Shown here: positions 22,128-31,503 of the stretch, piece by piece
Numbering within the stretch: the first letter of the stretch is position 1
Layout of the letters: the number at the start of each line of letters is the position of its first letter
From: Clitopilus passeckerianus
Lineage: Eukaryota > Basidiomycota > Agaricomycetes > Agaricales > Entolomataceae
DNA: 64,000 bases
Assembly (NCBI GenBank): GCA_944990035.1
Contig: CALYLX010000138.1
Span: 124,001 to 188,000, forward strand
Reading direction: 5' to 3'
Made by a program: the position numbers and the translations under genes
Notes under the pieces: model-generated
What the model was told of the DNA's origin: nothing
Seen by the model: the letters and a program-made list of their open reading frames with translations, nothing else
The model's database searches: none

Positions 22128-25100
22128 TTACCAACTCTCCCCCTCAGGAACAACCTCAAACGGATTAGCCTTCATACTCGTCCTACTCGGAACAACACTC
22201 TTCCTCGTCCTCGCAGGCATCTCGATCCTCACCCTCCTCTCATCATCAAACGGGTTCACCTTCCCCTCCCCAGTAGCATACGCCGCGTGGTTCAGACTCA
22301 ACCCCGGTCTTGCAGATGTCGATGTCGCTGTGGAAGAAGGAACGGGAGGAACCTCCTGCCCCTTCGTCAACGTCTCAAACGAAGGCCTCCCACTCAACCC
22401 CCTCAACATCGACCTCTGCAGCTCACTCGTCGTCATCGTCGACCCAGCAGTCGTCGGCGTCGGAGCCGTGCTTCCACCAGCGCTCCCAGGCATGGGCACG
22501 CTGAAACTCCTCCTATGATCCCCTCCTCCCCCACCGGGCGTAGTCGGCGGGACCATCAACGTACTCTGCCTCCTCTGATGCTGCTGCTGCTGCTGGGCGC
22601 TTCGAAAAGCAGCAGCCGAAATGGTAGTAGCACCATTCTCACCCCTCCCTCCAACAAGCGTGGGGTATCGAGAATCATTGAATCCATGGTGGAGGGGTGG
22701 CGCGAACGTCGCAGGGGGCGAGGAGAATCCCGTACGTTCAGGCGAGAACGGAGAAACACCCATGGGGGTTGAGCCCTTCCTCATATGCTTAGCCACAGCC
22801 GCGGGTGGTGGTGAGATCGGAGCAGGAGGCGAGAACGGATTGTCTTGCCTCTGGCTTGAGTCTTGAGAGCTCGACAAATTCCGGATCCGAGGCCTCATAG
22901 GCATGGGTAACCCAATATTCGGTCGTCCTCCCTGTCCTTGCTGCTGCTGGCTCCTCTCGACTCCCATAACACTAGAGCCAGTGAAATCTCCACTAGGCGG
23001 GTTCACCGTAATCCTCAACATCGGCGGCGGGATCCTCATAGTAGCAGGCGAAGGTGAGGGCGGTAGACTCGGTTGCATCTGCGCAATCGGATTCGGGGCG
23101 TTGAGTTTCCTAGGAACCATGGGTGGCATCATATCCCCTCCGCGTGAAGGGTGGGTAGGAGGTGGTCGGAAAAAGCCAAATCCAGCCCCGTATCTTCCTT
23201 CCTCTAACCTTGGAGTGGTAGGTGTGGTCGGCGTCGGAGGAACAGGATCTTCAAGGAACTCTTCCCTCGGTTGGGACGAAAACGGTTGAGGCTTCATCAA
23301 CGTCGCTCGTTTTGCCTTCTTTGGCGCAGGTGCAGGTGCAGGTGCAGGGAACCCAACCCCAGAATCCCCAGAATCGAACGAACTCGTCGTCGAATGACTC
23401 GAAGGAATCAACCCCTCCTCCGAAGCAGTGGTCTTATGTCCTGAACCACCAACGAATCTGTCTGCGAACCTCCTCGCCCACCCAGCGCCGATAGTTTTCC
23501 TCATCGTCATCCCTGGTCCCTTCGCTCCCCCGTCCCTCTCCCTCTCTTGGGTAATCTCTCGACCAACCGCCTTCGACCCAAAATCCGACCCATCTGAAAC
23601 GTTGCGCTTGAGGAAGCCGCTAAGCCCCGGTGGAGGGACAGGTGAAGGCATAGGCGTGAACTCCTTCAACTCCCCTCCCGTCTTTCCTCCTCCAGGTTCA
23701 TTCCTCACGGTCAACCCCTTCTCGCCACCTTTACTCCCTCCCCAATTCCACACCCTCTCCCCATCCTCTTCCCCAACACTCATCCTAAACGGCTCAATCA
23801 ACGTCTTCCTCCCATCTTTCTCCTCCTTCCCGCCGCTTCCCATCCTTCCTAAACGTCCCTTCAAAGTGGTGAACCACCCCTGCTTCCCTTCTTCCCCAAC
23901 CGCAGCCGCGAGCCCACCTATCCCCACCCCAGTCCCGGTGTCATAATTATATCCCGAAATCCGACTCCCCCTCCTCCCCCTCCTCGCCTTCCTCCGATTC
24001 CAAAGAATAATCCCCACACCCATCAACACGACCACACCCCAACATCCCAGGAAGATGAGGAACGTAAGCCGTTCCTTCTCGAGTGATTGGATGTATTCCC
24101 GGACGATCTTCTGTAATAGGCCTCCTCCTTCTGAGGTATCCGCGGCGTTGGTCTTCGTCTGGCCATTCGGATCCGACCCATCCCCACCAACAGCAGCCAA
24201 CGCAATCGGCCTCGCCAACTCCTGCACCTGGTCAGGCTGCAACACAAGCACACTCTCATTAACCAACGGCAACTGAATCGCAACCTCCCTCTCCAGAAAA
24301 GTCAACACATTCTCCACAGCATCAACCTTACTCCCCAAAAAACACTTCACGAACTCCTGCACGGGGGCATCCAATATCGTCCCACCGAACACTTTCTCCA
24401 CGCCCTCTTGTACATCGGCGTAGAAGTTCGCGATGGTCGTATTAATATGGATGGTGGTATTCTGGATCGACCCAAGGACGCCTGTGGATAGTTGCGTGTT
24501 TATATCCACGAGACGGGTGTTCAACCCCGACGCGTAAGACGCGGATTGGGCGAACATGGACGTATTGATAGCGCTAGCAATCGTAGTCGAGAAGTCATTC
24601 ACCTGCTGCGCTCCTTTCGTCTGATACGTCTGCTCCAGTGGGCGGAGAGCCAACAACTGTAATTCAATCGACAACAACCCCAACAACGCGACGAGTAGAC
24701 ACGCCAAAGGGGCAGGGTGGAAGATGTAGCTAGTGAACCAAGACAAAGTGACGTGCGTCGCTTGGGAGAGGTGGAGACGGTTTGAGAGTTGGTTCAGGAT
24801 ACGCGTGAGGAGGGGGTGGGAGGAGGTGTTGGCCAGGATGAGGAGGTTGTGGTCTGACATCGTCATCGTCGGGGTGCCTTGAGAGGTGGATTGGGACGGG
24901 TACTTGATGAGGATAGGATCTGTATTCCACGCCTGCCTCGTATACTCCATATGCTGCTTCAAACACCTCCACCTGTACCACTCCAGGAGACAGTTGAGCC
25001 CGATGAGGACGAGGACGATGACGAAGAGGATAACGAGCCCGATTTTGGCAGCTTTGATAAGGTCCCGACCGAGGTCGTCCACGACTGAGAGGTCCATATC

Positions 25101-25993
25101 GTTGCAGAAGGTGACGGTACTCCTCTCAGGTAACGGCATCCCCTCCGGAGCGAGAACGATCCCAGCAAACGTATCATTAATCTCCTTCTTCACCAGCTCG
25201 AACGGCGTATCAATCAGCCCTTCCACCTCATTCTTCAACTCCGCAACAGTGGGCAGACTCGCATTGAGGTTCGTGAGTGCATTCTGGATGGTGGGTGGGA
25301 GCTGGATGTTGTTGAGCGCGTCGAGGTTGGGGACGGGGATTTGGGGGGCTGTGATGTCGGAGAAGGGGTTTATTTTGTTGATGCCGTCGATTGCGGATTG
25401 GATGACGGAGTTGGCGGATTGGATGTCGTTTTGGATGGAGGATTTGAGGGTGGTTGAGAGGGATTGGAGGACTTGGTTGATCTATGCGAAGGTATGAAGG
25501 TAAGTAGATAGAAAGGTAACGAGGAAAGAAGTGAACAGACCTCGTTGACTGCACTGATGAGGATCGACAAACCACCTCGTACAACCAACTCGAGGAAACA
25601 GAGGAGTGTAGATCGGTATAGGTCAATGATAAAGTTGATGATGGCCTCCATTATAGTCAGAGATAGGACTAGGGCCTTTCTTGCAGCGTCCAAGCTCCCA
25701 TTGACAGCGTCTACGTATTGCTCGTTCGTCTTGATTGCGAGGAAGCGGGGCATGGATGCAGCGGAGGTTGCTGCTGTTTCTGCTGCTTTACATGATGCCA
25801 GTAGAGTGGATTTCGCGTTACCGAGGGAGGACTGCGCAGAGGAGAGAGATGACGTGAGTCTGAACGCGATGAACGCGAGAGAGAGGATTGGGTATGCAAG
25901 CCAAGTGAGAGACAGTAAATGAGGGAGAGTAAGATAAGGAGTGAGCGTGGTTGTCATTAGAGAAGAGTCGTAAGTTGGTGGAGGAACGTTCAT
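22128..25993 (-). CDS. PRM1: PRM1, plasma membrane fusion protein of mating cells
   Basis: Exons 25993-25541 and 25481-22128 join in phase to about 1268 aa. Prm1 is a multi-pass protein that promotes plasma membrane merger during fungal cell fusion. Hydrophobic segments: about residues 22-45, 117-147, 294-317 ([20 protein letters not shown]), 397-427 and 625-647 ([20 protein letters not shown]). Between the last two lie N-glycosylation sites and the conserved [20 protein letters not shown]. The family core ends near residue 650. The remaining 600 or so residues are a Pro/Ser/Gly-rich cytosolic tail with a polyQ run, much longer than in yeast Prm1. An exact 31 bp repeat lies about 130 bp upstream of the start. 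The family call rests on topology and the central motif. Confidence 0.88.
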
Positions 25994-26581
25994 GATTAGT
26001 CGACCAGCGACGACGACTTGAGAGAGAAATGGGTGGAAAGAGTGAATTCATTGTATTCAGCTTTTTAGACGTTCGCTCAGAAAAGAACAATAGCAAGTAA
26101 TTCATTGTTCTGTTTGTCACGCTTGTCACACCGCATCGTCACTCTTTCAAAGATCCTTTCCCTCTCATCTATCTCATCTCTCTAAACTCTCTTAACTATT
26201 CTATCTCTCTCAACTATTCCAACTATCTACCCTGACAGTCTCTCTCCGCAATAAGCCACTCAGCGTCTGTGAGCGACGCCATCCTACATCCCCATTTGGT
26301 TACCTCATGGCCGTTGTACTTTGGCCATCGCCTCTTCGGCTCTCGGACCACAACAATAACATCTCTCAACTAACCCTTGCCCATCCGTTCCGAGCCCGAG
26401 GTTTGACAACGAAAATGCAGACACTTTGCCGAGTTGATCTTCGGCCTTTGTGAGATCTAGAGTTGTTTTGTCGCGTCTCATTCAGGGATTGTCGCTAGAT
26501 CGATGGTCCTGCGAAGCTCGTAGGATATTATATTTTTGTTGTATAGTACACTGGCCTCAATGCCACTCCTATTCCCCGATC
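25994..26581. other. intergenic between divergent PRM1 and the Cys-motif gene
   Basis: The shared promoter region contains pyrimidine-rich tracts at 26155-26230 and the repeat at 26125-26155. No gene seen. Confidence 0.5.
26125..26155 (-). repeat. 31 bp dispersed repeat, copy 2, upstream of PRM1
   Basis: The reverse complement equals 20574-20604 exactly. It sits 132-162 bp before the PRM1 start codon, in the likely promoter or 5' UTR. Confidence 0.8.
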
Positions 26582-27076
26582 ATGCTTCCCGATGCTACCT
26601 CCGAGCCAGGCTCAATATTCACACCAACTACTCTGCCAGTTCCTTCTCCTCAAGTCTGCTCAGTGTCCAAATGCAAAAGAATTGCGCATGGAGGCTACAA
26701 GACCTGCGACAAATGTCGAGAGCGAAACCGGCAGCAGCAGCGGCATGCTCGGAAGCGCTCAAGAACAGGAATAGGGGATCTCATGCTCGGCCTCCAGGCT
26801 CAGCTTCCGGATGCTGACTGCGAGTCTAATGAGGAGTCTGTAGGCAGTCATCGGATCACCCATATGGGATCTATGGACACATTTTTCAACCTTCTTGAAC
26901 TGACAGTCAAATCCTCAGACGCTATTGACATCTTCGCATCATACTCAATCGAAGAAGATCATCACACGAGTGATAGATGAGATACGGCACATAACTTCTT
27001 GCCGGACCGAAACTCGAGCTCGTTCTCCGCGTCAGCATTTACTGATCGTGAAACTCGTGCATTGGGTGGCGCATGA
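26582..27076 (+). CDS. small protein with basidiomycete Cys motif (zinc-finger-like), uncharacterised
   Basis: The ATG at 26582 starts MLPDATSEPGSIFTPTTL. The motif C-x4-C-x11-C-x2-C with a basic tail follows (VCSVSKCKRIAHGGYKTCDK, then CRERNRQQQRHARKR). This 'CSVSKC..KTC..CRERNR' pattern is known to me from many mushroom hypotheticals and may bind zinc or nucleic acid. A one-exon reading stops at 26980. An intron at 26970-27035 (gtgata..cag) joins in phase to TFTDRETRALGGA and a stop at 27076, giving 142 aa. The second half has no recognisable domain; larger relatives carry a longer C-terminal region, so this may be a short or decaying copy. Confidence 0.5.
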
Positions 27077-27192
27077 AGCTTATTGTGACATTGCAGTCCC
27101 TCTGGATGCTGGAGTAGTGTTGTAATTGGCGCAGATGGTGCACACATCGGTGTAGTTATAATAAATAATTCAAAAAAGGTAACAGATAGATT

Positions 27193-27906
27193 CTACGAGG
27201 TCAGAAAGGACCTCCGAGTCCTTCTCCTATTATTTTGCACTCTTCGAAAATCTTGTAGGAGATGGAGCACAAGAGAGCAGAAAGTTGTGTTTTCGTGTGT
27301 GTGTTTGGCAAACGAGTAATCTATGTGGCAAAAAATCAGCTGATGTACATAGGATGTGCGAGAACGTGCCAGCTTACCTTGAATTCCAACAAATTGCAGA
27401 AGCTTTATCGCGTCGACAGCCCCCTTCAGGTGGTCTTTCCAACGTAAGCAAGTCAACTTAGAGTACCGTACAAGTAGTTTCATCCACGCCTTGGCAAATT
27501 TACACGAGGTCACACCGTATGGCCTTCTGCGTGCGGCCTTAAGTAGACTCTTCAGAAACGGGTCAGGGTGGCGTTGAGCGTCCAGATTGGACACATGCAA
27601 TTTGAGGGTTTGAAACGTCCATGTATCCAACTCCGCAGGGAGACTCACGCTGAAGACTGGTACGATTTCTTCCCAGCTGTACAGATATACTATCCCGTAG
27701 CCTCCCTGGGAAAAGGAGAGGTCCAGTTTGTTGTTGAAGAATGAGCCGTCGGACTCGTCGTACCCAACAATATTGCAGTGGCTGTCGTTGGGAGAGGCTT
27801 GGAAGAGGAACCCGAGGCAACCATTAGGGGCGTAGACCAGGGCTACACGATGCATACGTGGTGGCTTGTCGATGATATTGGTGTTTAAAGGCAGTCGGTT
27901 GCTCAT
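27193..27906 (-). CDS. cluster protein E, uncharacterised paralog family
   Basis: The ATG at 27906 adds a 17-residue extension before MHRVALVYAPNGCLGFLFQA; the internal Met at about 27855 is the start used by its relatives. The family parts follow: NIVGYDESDGSFF, YSWEEIVPVFSVSL, DPFLKSLLKAARRRP, FAKAWMKLLVRYSKLTCL. After LLQFVGIQ a good donor (CAAG|gtaagc at 27377) suggests an intron, and an acceptor near 27257 rejoins the same frame to the stop at 27193. Without splicing the frame is also open (237 aa), but the tail then looks non-coding. Closest to D. Function unknown. Confidence 0.72.
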   Translation of the reverse strand: MSNRLPLNTNIIDKPPRMHRVALVYAPNGCLGFLFQASPNDSHCNIVGYDESDGSFFNNKLDLSFSQGGYGIVYLYSWEEIVPVFSVSLPAELDTWTFQTLKLHVSNLDAQRHPDPFLKSLLKAARRRPYGVTSCKFAKAWMKLLVRYSKLTCLRWKDHLKGAVDAIKLLQFVGIQGKLARSRTSYVHQLIFCHIDYSFAKHTHENTTFCSLVLHLLQDFRRVQNNRRRTRRSFLTS

Positions 27907-27939
27907 GTTTTGATGGGTAGTTGTATTGAATGATAGGTT

Positions 27940-27993
27940 GCTCTCCCAGGTGCCTCTTTTATAGTATAGTTAGAGGTTGTCTTCAATAGAGTC
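27940..27993 (-). promoter_or_regulatory. proximal promoter of gene E, conserved with genes D and C
   Basis: On the minus strand GACTCTATTGAAGA, ACCTCTAACTATACTATA and AAAGAGGCACCTGGGAGAGC are seen. The whole block matches D (21008-21060), and the TATA-to-GAGAGC part matches C (19434-19458). Confidence 0.75.
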
Positions 27994-28089
27994 ATTCTCC
28001 AGGCGTAGAGCTAGTTTTTCCTTGTTCCCAGTGATAGGTGTGGACCCGGACTTAAGAGCCACCCATAGCATATGCAATCTTGTTGACGT

Positions 28090-28205
28090 CGTGTTCCAGT
28101 GAATGTTGTGAGGTACTGGTTGGAGAACACAAAAAAGAAAACTCAAGAGCCAATTCGTGCCACTGGTGTCTTGAGTCAAGGGCAAGCAGGCGGATGTGGT
28201 GAACA
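28090..28205. repeat. duplicated upstream segment, copy 1 (upstream of E)
   Basis: Diverged copy of 30961-31084. It shares CCAGTGAA, GTACTGGT, CTCAAGAGCCAA, GTGCCACTG and GCGGATG.GG in the same order. Both copies lie upstream of minus-strand cluster genes. Confidence 0.65.
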
Positions 28206-28980
28206 ATACCTCTGGGGGTCATCTTATATAAATAAGAGATGGCTGATTGCATCGAGGGTCTCTTGAATTATCCTTGGTATTGTCCAAGAGTTCAAGGTTC
28301 TGCATTCGTAGTTGACGATGGGCGTACACCATAGAAGCGGATATCCGAAAGCCGACGAGTGTGGGTAAATACAAATGGTGGAACAACCACAGCCACCAGG
28401 TAGGCTTCGAGGCTTCGCCATCCACCTTTTTGTCGCCTCATTTAAGAATAGATCTCAATGCAAGATCTATTTGCAACTATGCAATAATCAAGTCTACTGG
28501 AGGTCCGATCTCTTGGGGGAAAAATCTTACCTTTCGTGCCCAAGTTGGACCCCATACCGAACAACACCTTGGCCATTCCCATTTGTTGAATATCATTCAC
28601 GAATTATTATCTTCAGGGCTCGCAATAAGACGCCGTATAAGCTTGTTCCTGTTGTGCTGATGTCGCCTGCTTCCATTGAAAGGAGATGAAGGCTTCGAGG
28701 GCCGGTGGGATTCGTGGTCAGTCAACGAATCATATACGTAGTGGGTTACTAGTGGGTCAAGATTCGGTCGGGGATCCACTATACCTTCTTGTGCCACCCA
28801 CCTAGGTTGACTCACCCCGCCGTATGCGACTCCGAGAATGTTCACCTTGCATCCTGTTGAGGTTTATGAGAGGTAGCAATCGTACCACTAGATTTTCAAC
28901 TGTTTGAGTAGCATTCAATGATTCGATCCATGGACTATCACTATCATGACATCTAATCGAATTTACATTGCTTAGGTATT
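28206..28980. other. intergenic E-F with distal element
   Basis: Contains the 16 bp element at 28340-28355 (GATATCCGAAAGCCGA on the plus strand). Short frames here on both strands have no motif and no family resemblance. Confidence 0.5.
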
Positions 28981-29706
28981 CTAGAGACGTCGGGTGTGTG
29001 CGCTCTGGAAAGCTTGTCCTGGGCGACGGTTTGGGCCATGCGCAAGACACCTCCTTAATTCTTCTTGTCCCCTCTCCGCTTGCTCCTTAGTCAATACCGG
29101 AGAGAAAGGGCGTCCAGGACCATGGTGGCGCCCACGCCTGAGCCGGTCCAACCAATTCAAAGTGACCTGATAAGAAGTCCTGTTGCGCACAAACGGGGTG
29201 TCCTCGGGTGTGTCCAAGTAAGCCTGGTACAGAGCCTCTAGGTAAACGTCGGTCTTAGCCTGGTGGCCTACTATGTGGCTTAGCCAAGAAGTGAAATCGG
29301 ACGTATTCCAGTCAGCAGGTCTGGGTTCCTCCGAGTCCAAGCCAGGGTGTACTGGGCTTTCGCTTACGTCCTCAGCTTTCGCAGCGCCATTCCACTGAAC
29401 CAAGACGTCGGCGTAGTAGCCACGTTCGGTGTGCCGATCTGTCCATGGGTGCGCCCAGTCACCTTCTTGTGGCCGGGACCAGAATGTGCCAGTTTCGTGG
29501 TCCCAGCCGATGAGCTTGCCCGGGTCAGTTAGGTTGTCTGGGACAAAATAGAGGCCGAATTGGTGTTTTCCAGGTACCCTGACTAGTGCTACGTGATAGT
29601 AGGAGGGTTCCGGTTATATCTTTAGTTGAGGTGTCCCCACAGCCCTACCGCGGTCGAGCTGTGCAACACTTGATTCCAAATGGTCTTTAGCCACTCGGCT
29701 ACACAT
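28981..29706 (-). CDS. cluster protein F, paralog with altered start (possible pseudogene)
   Basis: An uninterrupted frame from 29613 to 28981 encodes the family protein (YYHVALVRVPGKHQFGLYF, GKLIGWDHETGTFW, VYLEALYQAYLDT, YQVTLNWLDRLRRG) but contains no methionine at all. A TAA at 29614-29616 stands directly before it, where relatives have ATG. The next in-frame ATG upstream is at 29706, 30 codons before that TAA. A 60 nt segment, 29648-29589, has GTAGGG..TAG ends and a phase that would remove the stop and join QLDR to ALVRVPGKH. A TATA-like GTGTATAAAC lies about 65 bp before 29706. Either F is rescued by this intron, or the start has been lost and the gene is dying. Confidence 0.5.
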
Positions 29707-30087
29707 TCCAGAGATACGAGAAGACAAGAAGACGCATTGTGATGACTTACAATGACAACAGACACATGTTTATACACAGCTTTGAGTTGTCCAAGAAGGC
29801 AAGAACAAGGAGCAAGCCTCCATTGGCACTTCGTGGGGTTGATGAATCATATCTAGCCTAGTGGTCCACCCAGACCATTACAGAAGCTAGGTCGATGGGA
29901 GCAAACGAAGCTGATCTAAGAACGGCAGAATCTTGCCCACACTCGACACACGATAGGAAAATGAGGCTTTATTATAGATAGAGAAGTAGCAGAGAACACG
30001 AGACATATATATCCGATTCTTAAGATCCATAAACTGCAGAACATGGCGACGAGAAAAGCACGCATCCCTGGAGCCAAATCTCCCCTG
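29707..30087. other. intergenic F-G
   Basis: F promoter region (TATAAAC on the minus strand near 29767-29775) and 3' flank of G. A tRNA-like D-arm string on the minus strand near 29700 was examined and rejected. Confidence 0.45.
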
Positions 30088-30660
30088 TTACGAATGGTTA
30101 AATAGCACACTTGAAGGTATTGTCGATGCTTCTTGGGTCTGGCGGTGTTCTTTCATAGCTTGCAAGGCATCTTCCAATTCCTCGGGGTGCAGCTGCCGAG
30201 GGAACCGGATGTTGCCTTCATTGTCACCCCTCTCGAGCCAATCGAGCCAACTTATCATGACCTGGTAAGAAGTATCCGATATCTCTGGTGTGTTGGACAC
30301 TTCTCGCACGGCGATATTCAAAGCGTCGAGGTAACAGTCGCATGAATAATTATCGTCAAGTTGATTCCTCAGCCCCACAGTGTTTGAGTGAAGCTGCAAT
30401 CGATTCCAGGGATCGTTTCTTCTAGTGAATGCTATAGGTGCTCTGGTACGCCAGGAGTACAGCTCTTGTATGCTCGTATCGCCACTGTCGAGCGGAGTTC
30501 GCCAACTGAAGACCCTGTTTTGAGTTCTTATTGCCCAGTCTGAGTCGTCCCAGCCCAGAATTTTGCCATTGCATGATGGCTCGTCGACATCTTCAAAACG
30601 GAGTCCATATCCCACCGAACAGACGTGCACAAGGGATACTTTGATTCGCGGGTTTGGCAT
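30088..30660 (-). CDS. cluster protein G, uncharacterised paralog family
   Basis: Single exon, 190 aa. IKVSLVHVCSVGYGLRFEDV, NGKILGWDDSDWAIRTQ and IQELYSWRTRAPIAF form the N-terminal half. CDCYLDALNIAVREVS and SYQVMISWLDWLERGDNEGN form the C-terminal half. Its C-terminal half is closest to F (SYQVTLNWLDRLRRG). No signal peptide. A TATAAAG box lies at 30769-30775 on the minus strand, and the distal element is at 31242-31257. Confidence 0.76.
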   Translation of the reverse strand: MPNPRIKVSLVHVCSVGYGLRFEDVDEPSCNGKILGWDDSDWAIRTQNRVFSWRTPLDSGDTSIQELYSWRTRAPIAFTRRNDPWNRLQLHSNTVGLRNQLDDNYSCDCYLDALNIAVREVSNTPEISDTSYQVMISWLDWLERGDNEGNIRFPRQLHPEELEDALQAMKEHRQTQEASTIPSSVLFNHS

Positions 30661-30768
30661 AGAGGTGCTTCGAGTGGATTCAAGGACGAGTAGGTGGGCG
30701 AACTATGAAAGGAAGATCTTGAACGTCGGTATTTGGGGTTTGGGAAGATACGAGACTCACGAGACCTT

Positions 30769-30775
30769 CTTTATA
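30769..30775 (-). promoter_or_regulatory. TATA box of gene G
   Basis: TATAAAG on the minus strand, about 110 bp before the ATG. Its context (GGTGTATAAAGAAGGTCTCG) differs from the D/E and A/B types. Confidence 0.55.
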
Positions 30776-30960
30776 CACCCAAAAAAAGCTATTGCGAGCG
30801 CCCATAGCCTTGGGAGTTCCCGAGTCAAGAGGCAGCGCCTATAGGATCGAAGCCACTCGGGCAGTGCAAGGTGTTCTCTCCTGCAAGGAGCTGATACCAG
30901 ATTAGAGGCTGGAAGCTATCGGAAGGCAATGGCCTCTATGACGCCGAGTATATCGTGTGC

Positions 30961-31084
30961 CGTGTGCCAGTGAAGGCTGCGAAGTACTGGTCGTAGGAAA
31001 GACAAGAACGCTCAAGAGCCAAGAGCCAATTTGTGCCACTGATGCCGTCAGTCAGTGCAAGCCTGCGGATGGGGCGAAGGATAC
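30961..31084. repeat. duplicated upstream segment, copy 2 (upstream of G)
   Basis: Diverged copy of 28090-28205, about 300 bp before the start of G. It is further followed by the 16 bp distal element, as in the E copy. Confidence 0.65.
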
Positions 31085-31241
31085 TGTCAAGTTGCCATGG
31101 CTTGAGGGGCTACCCCAAGGTTTGCATCAGCCATCGTTACATAGACACATCCTGATATTCTTATCCTAATTTGAGGTGCTGGAGTTGCAGAGCTTGAAGC
31201 AGGATCGACTCAGTCACAGTGTGCACAAAAGAGACGGCCGG

Positions 31242-31257
31242 GATATCCGAAGGCCGA
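31242..31257 (-). promoter_or_regulatory. distal element upstream of gene G
   Basis: Plus strand GATATCCGAAGGCCGA, the exact reverse complement of the element upstream of C. Confidence 0.5.
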
Positions 31258-31503
31258 CGAGCGCGTAATTGGCGAACAGACGGACCAGTGCAAGATGGAT
31301 TTAACTAGATCTCTTCTGGGTCGCCTTACCAAGTATACGTAGAAACCCAACAAAATCCTTGTTCTTGTTCTTACCCATTCCCGAGAAGCCTACACCAAGC
31401 TTGGATCGATCTATTGGACAATTAGGGTGCTTGTACTAGTATAAAAATCTATGGGATCTGGAAAACACGACATCGCTTTTGCTCCAAAATGCAGGTGGTG
31501 AAA

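Noticed and set aside
22122..22772. Plus-strand 216-codon frame rich in Arg, Pro and Ser
   Set aside because: Antisense shadow of the low-complexity tail of PRM1; starts and composition are not gene-like.
23428..23946. Plus-strand 172-codon Pro/Ser/Phe-rich frame
   Set aside because: Antisense shadow of the PRM1 tail, with no start context and no motif.
20574..26155. Idea that D plus PRM1 form a 5.6 kb transposon ended by the 31 bp inverted repeats
   Set aside because: No transposase, no target-site duplication seen, and the cargo is a conserved cellular gene; the repeats are better treated as two copies of a short dispersed sequence.
29640..29712. tRNA-like string on the minus strand (TAGCCGAGTGGCTAAAGACC, resembling a Leu/Ser D arm)
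   Set aside because: No B box (GGTTCGANTCC), no pairing acceptor or anticodon stem. It lies inside the open start region of gene F.
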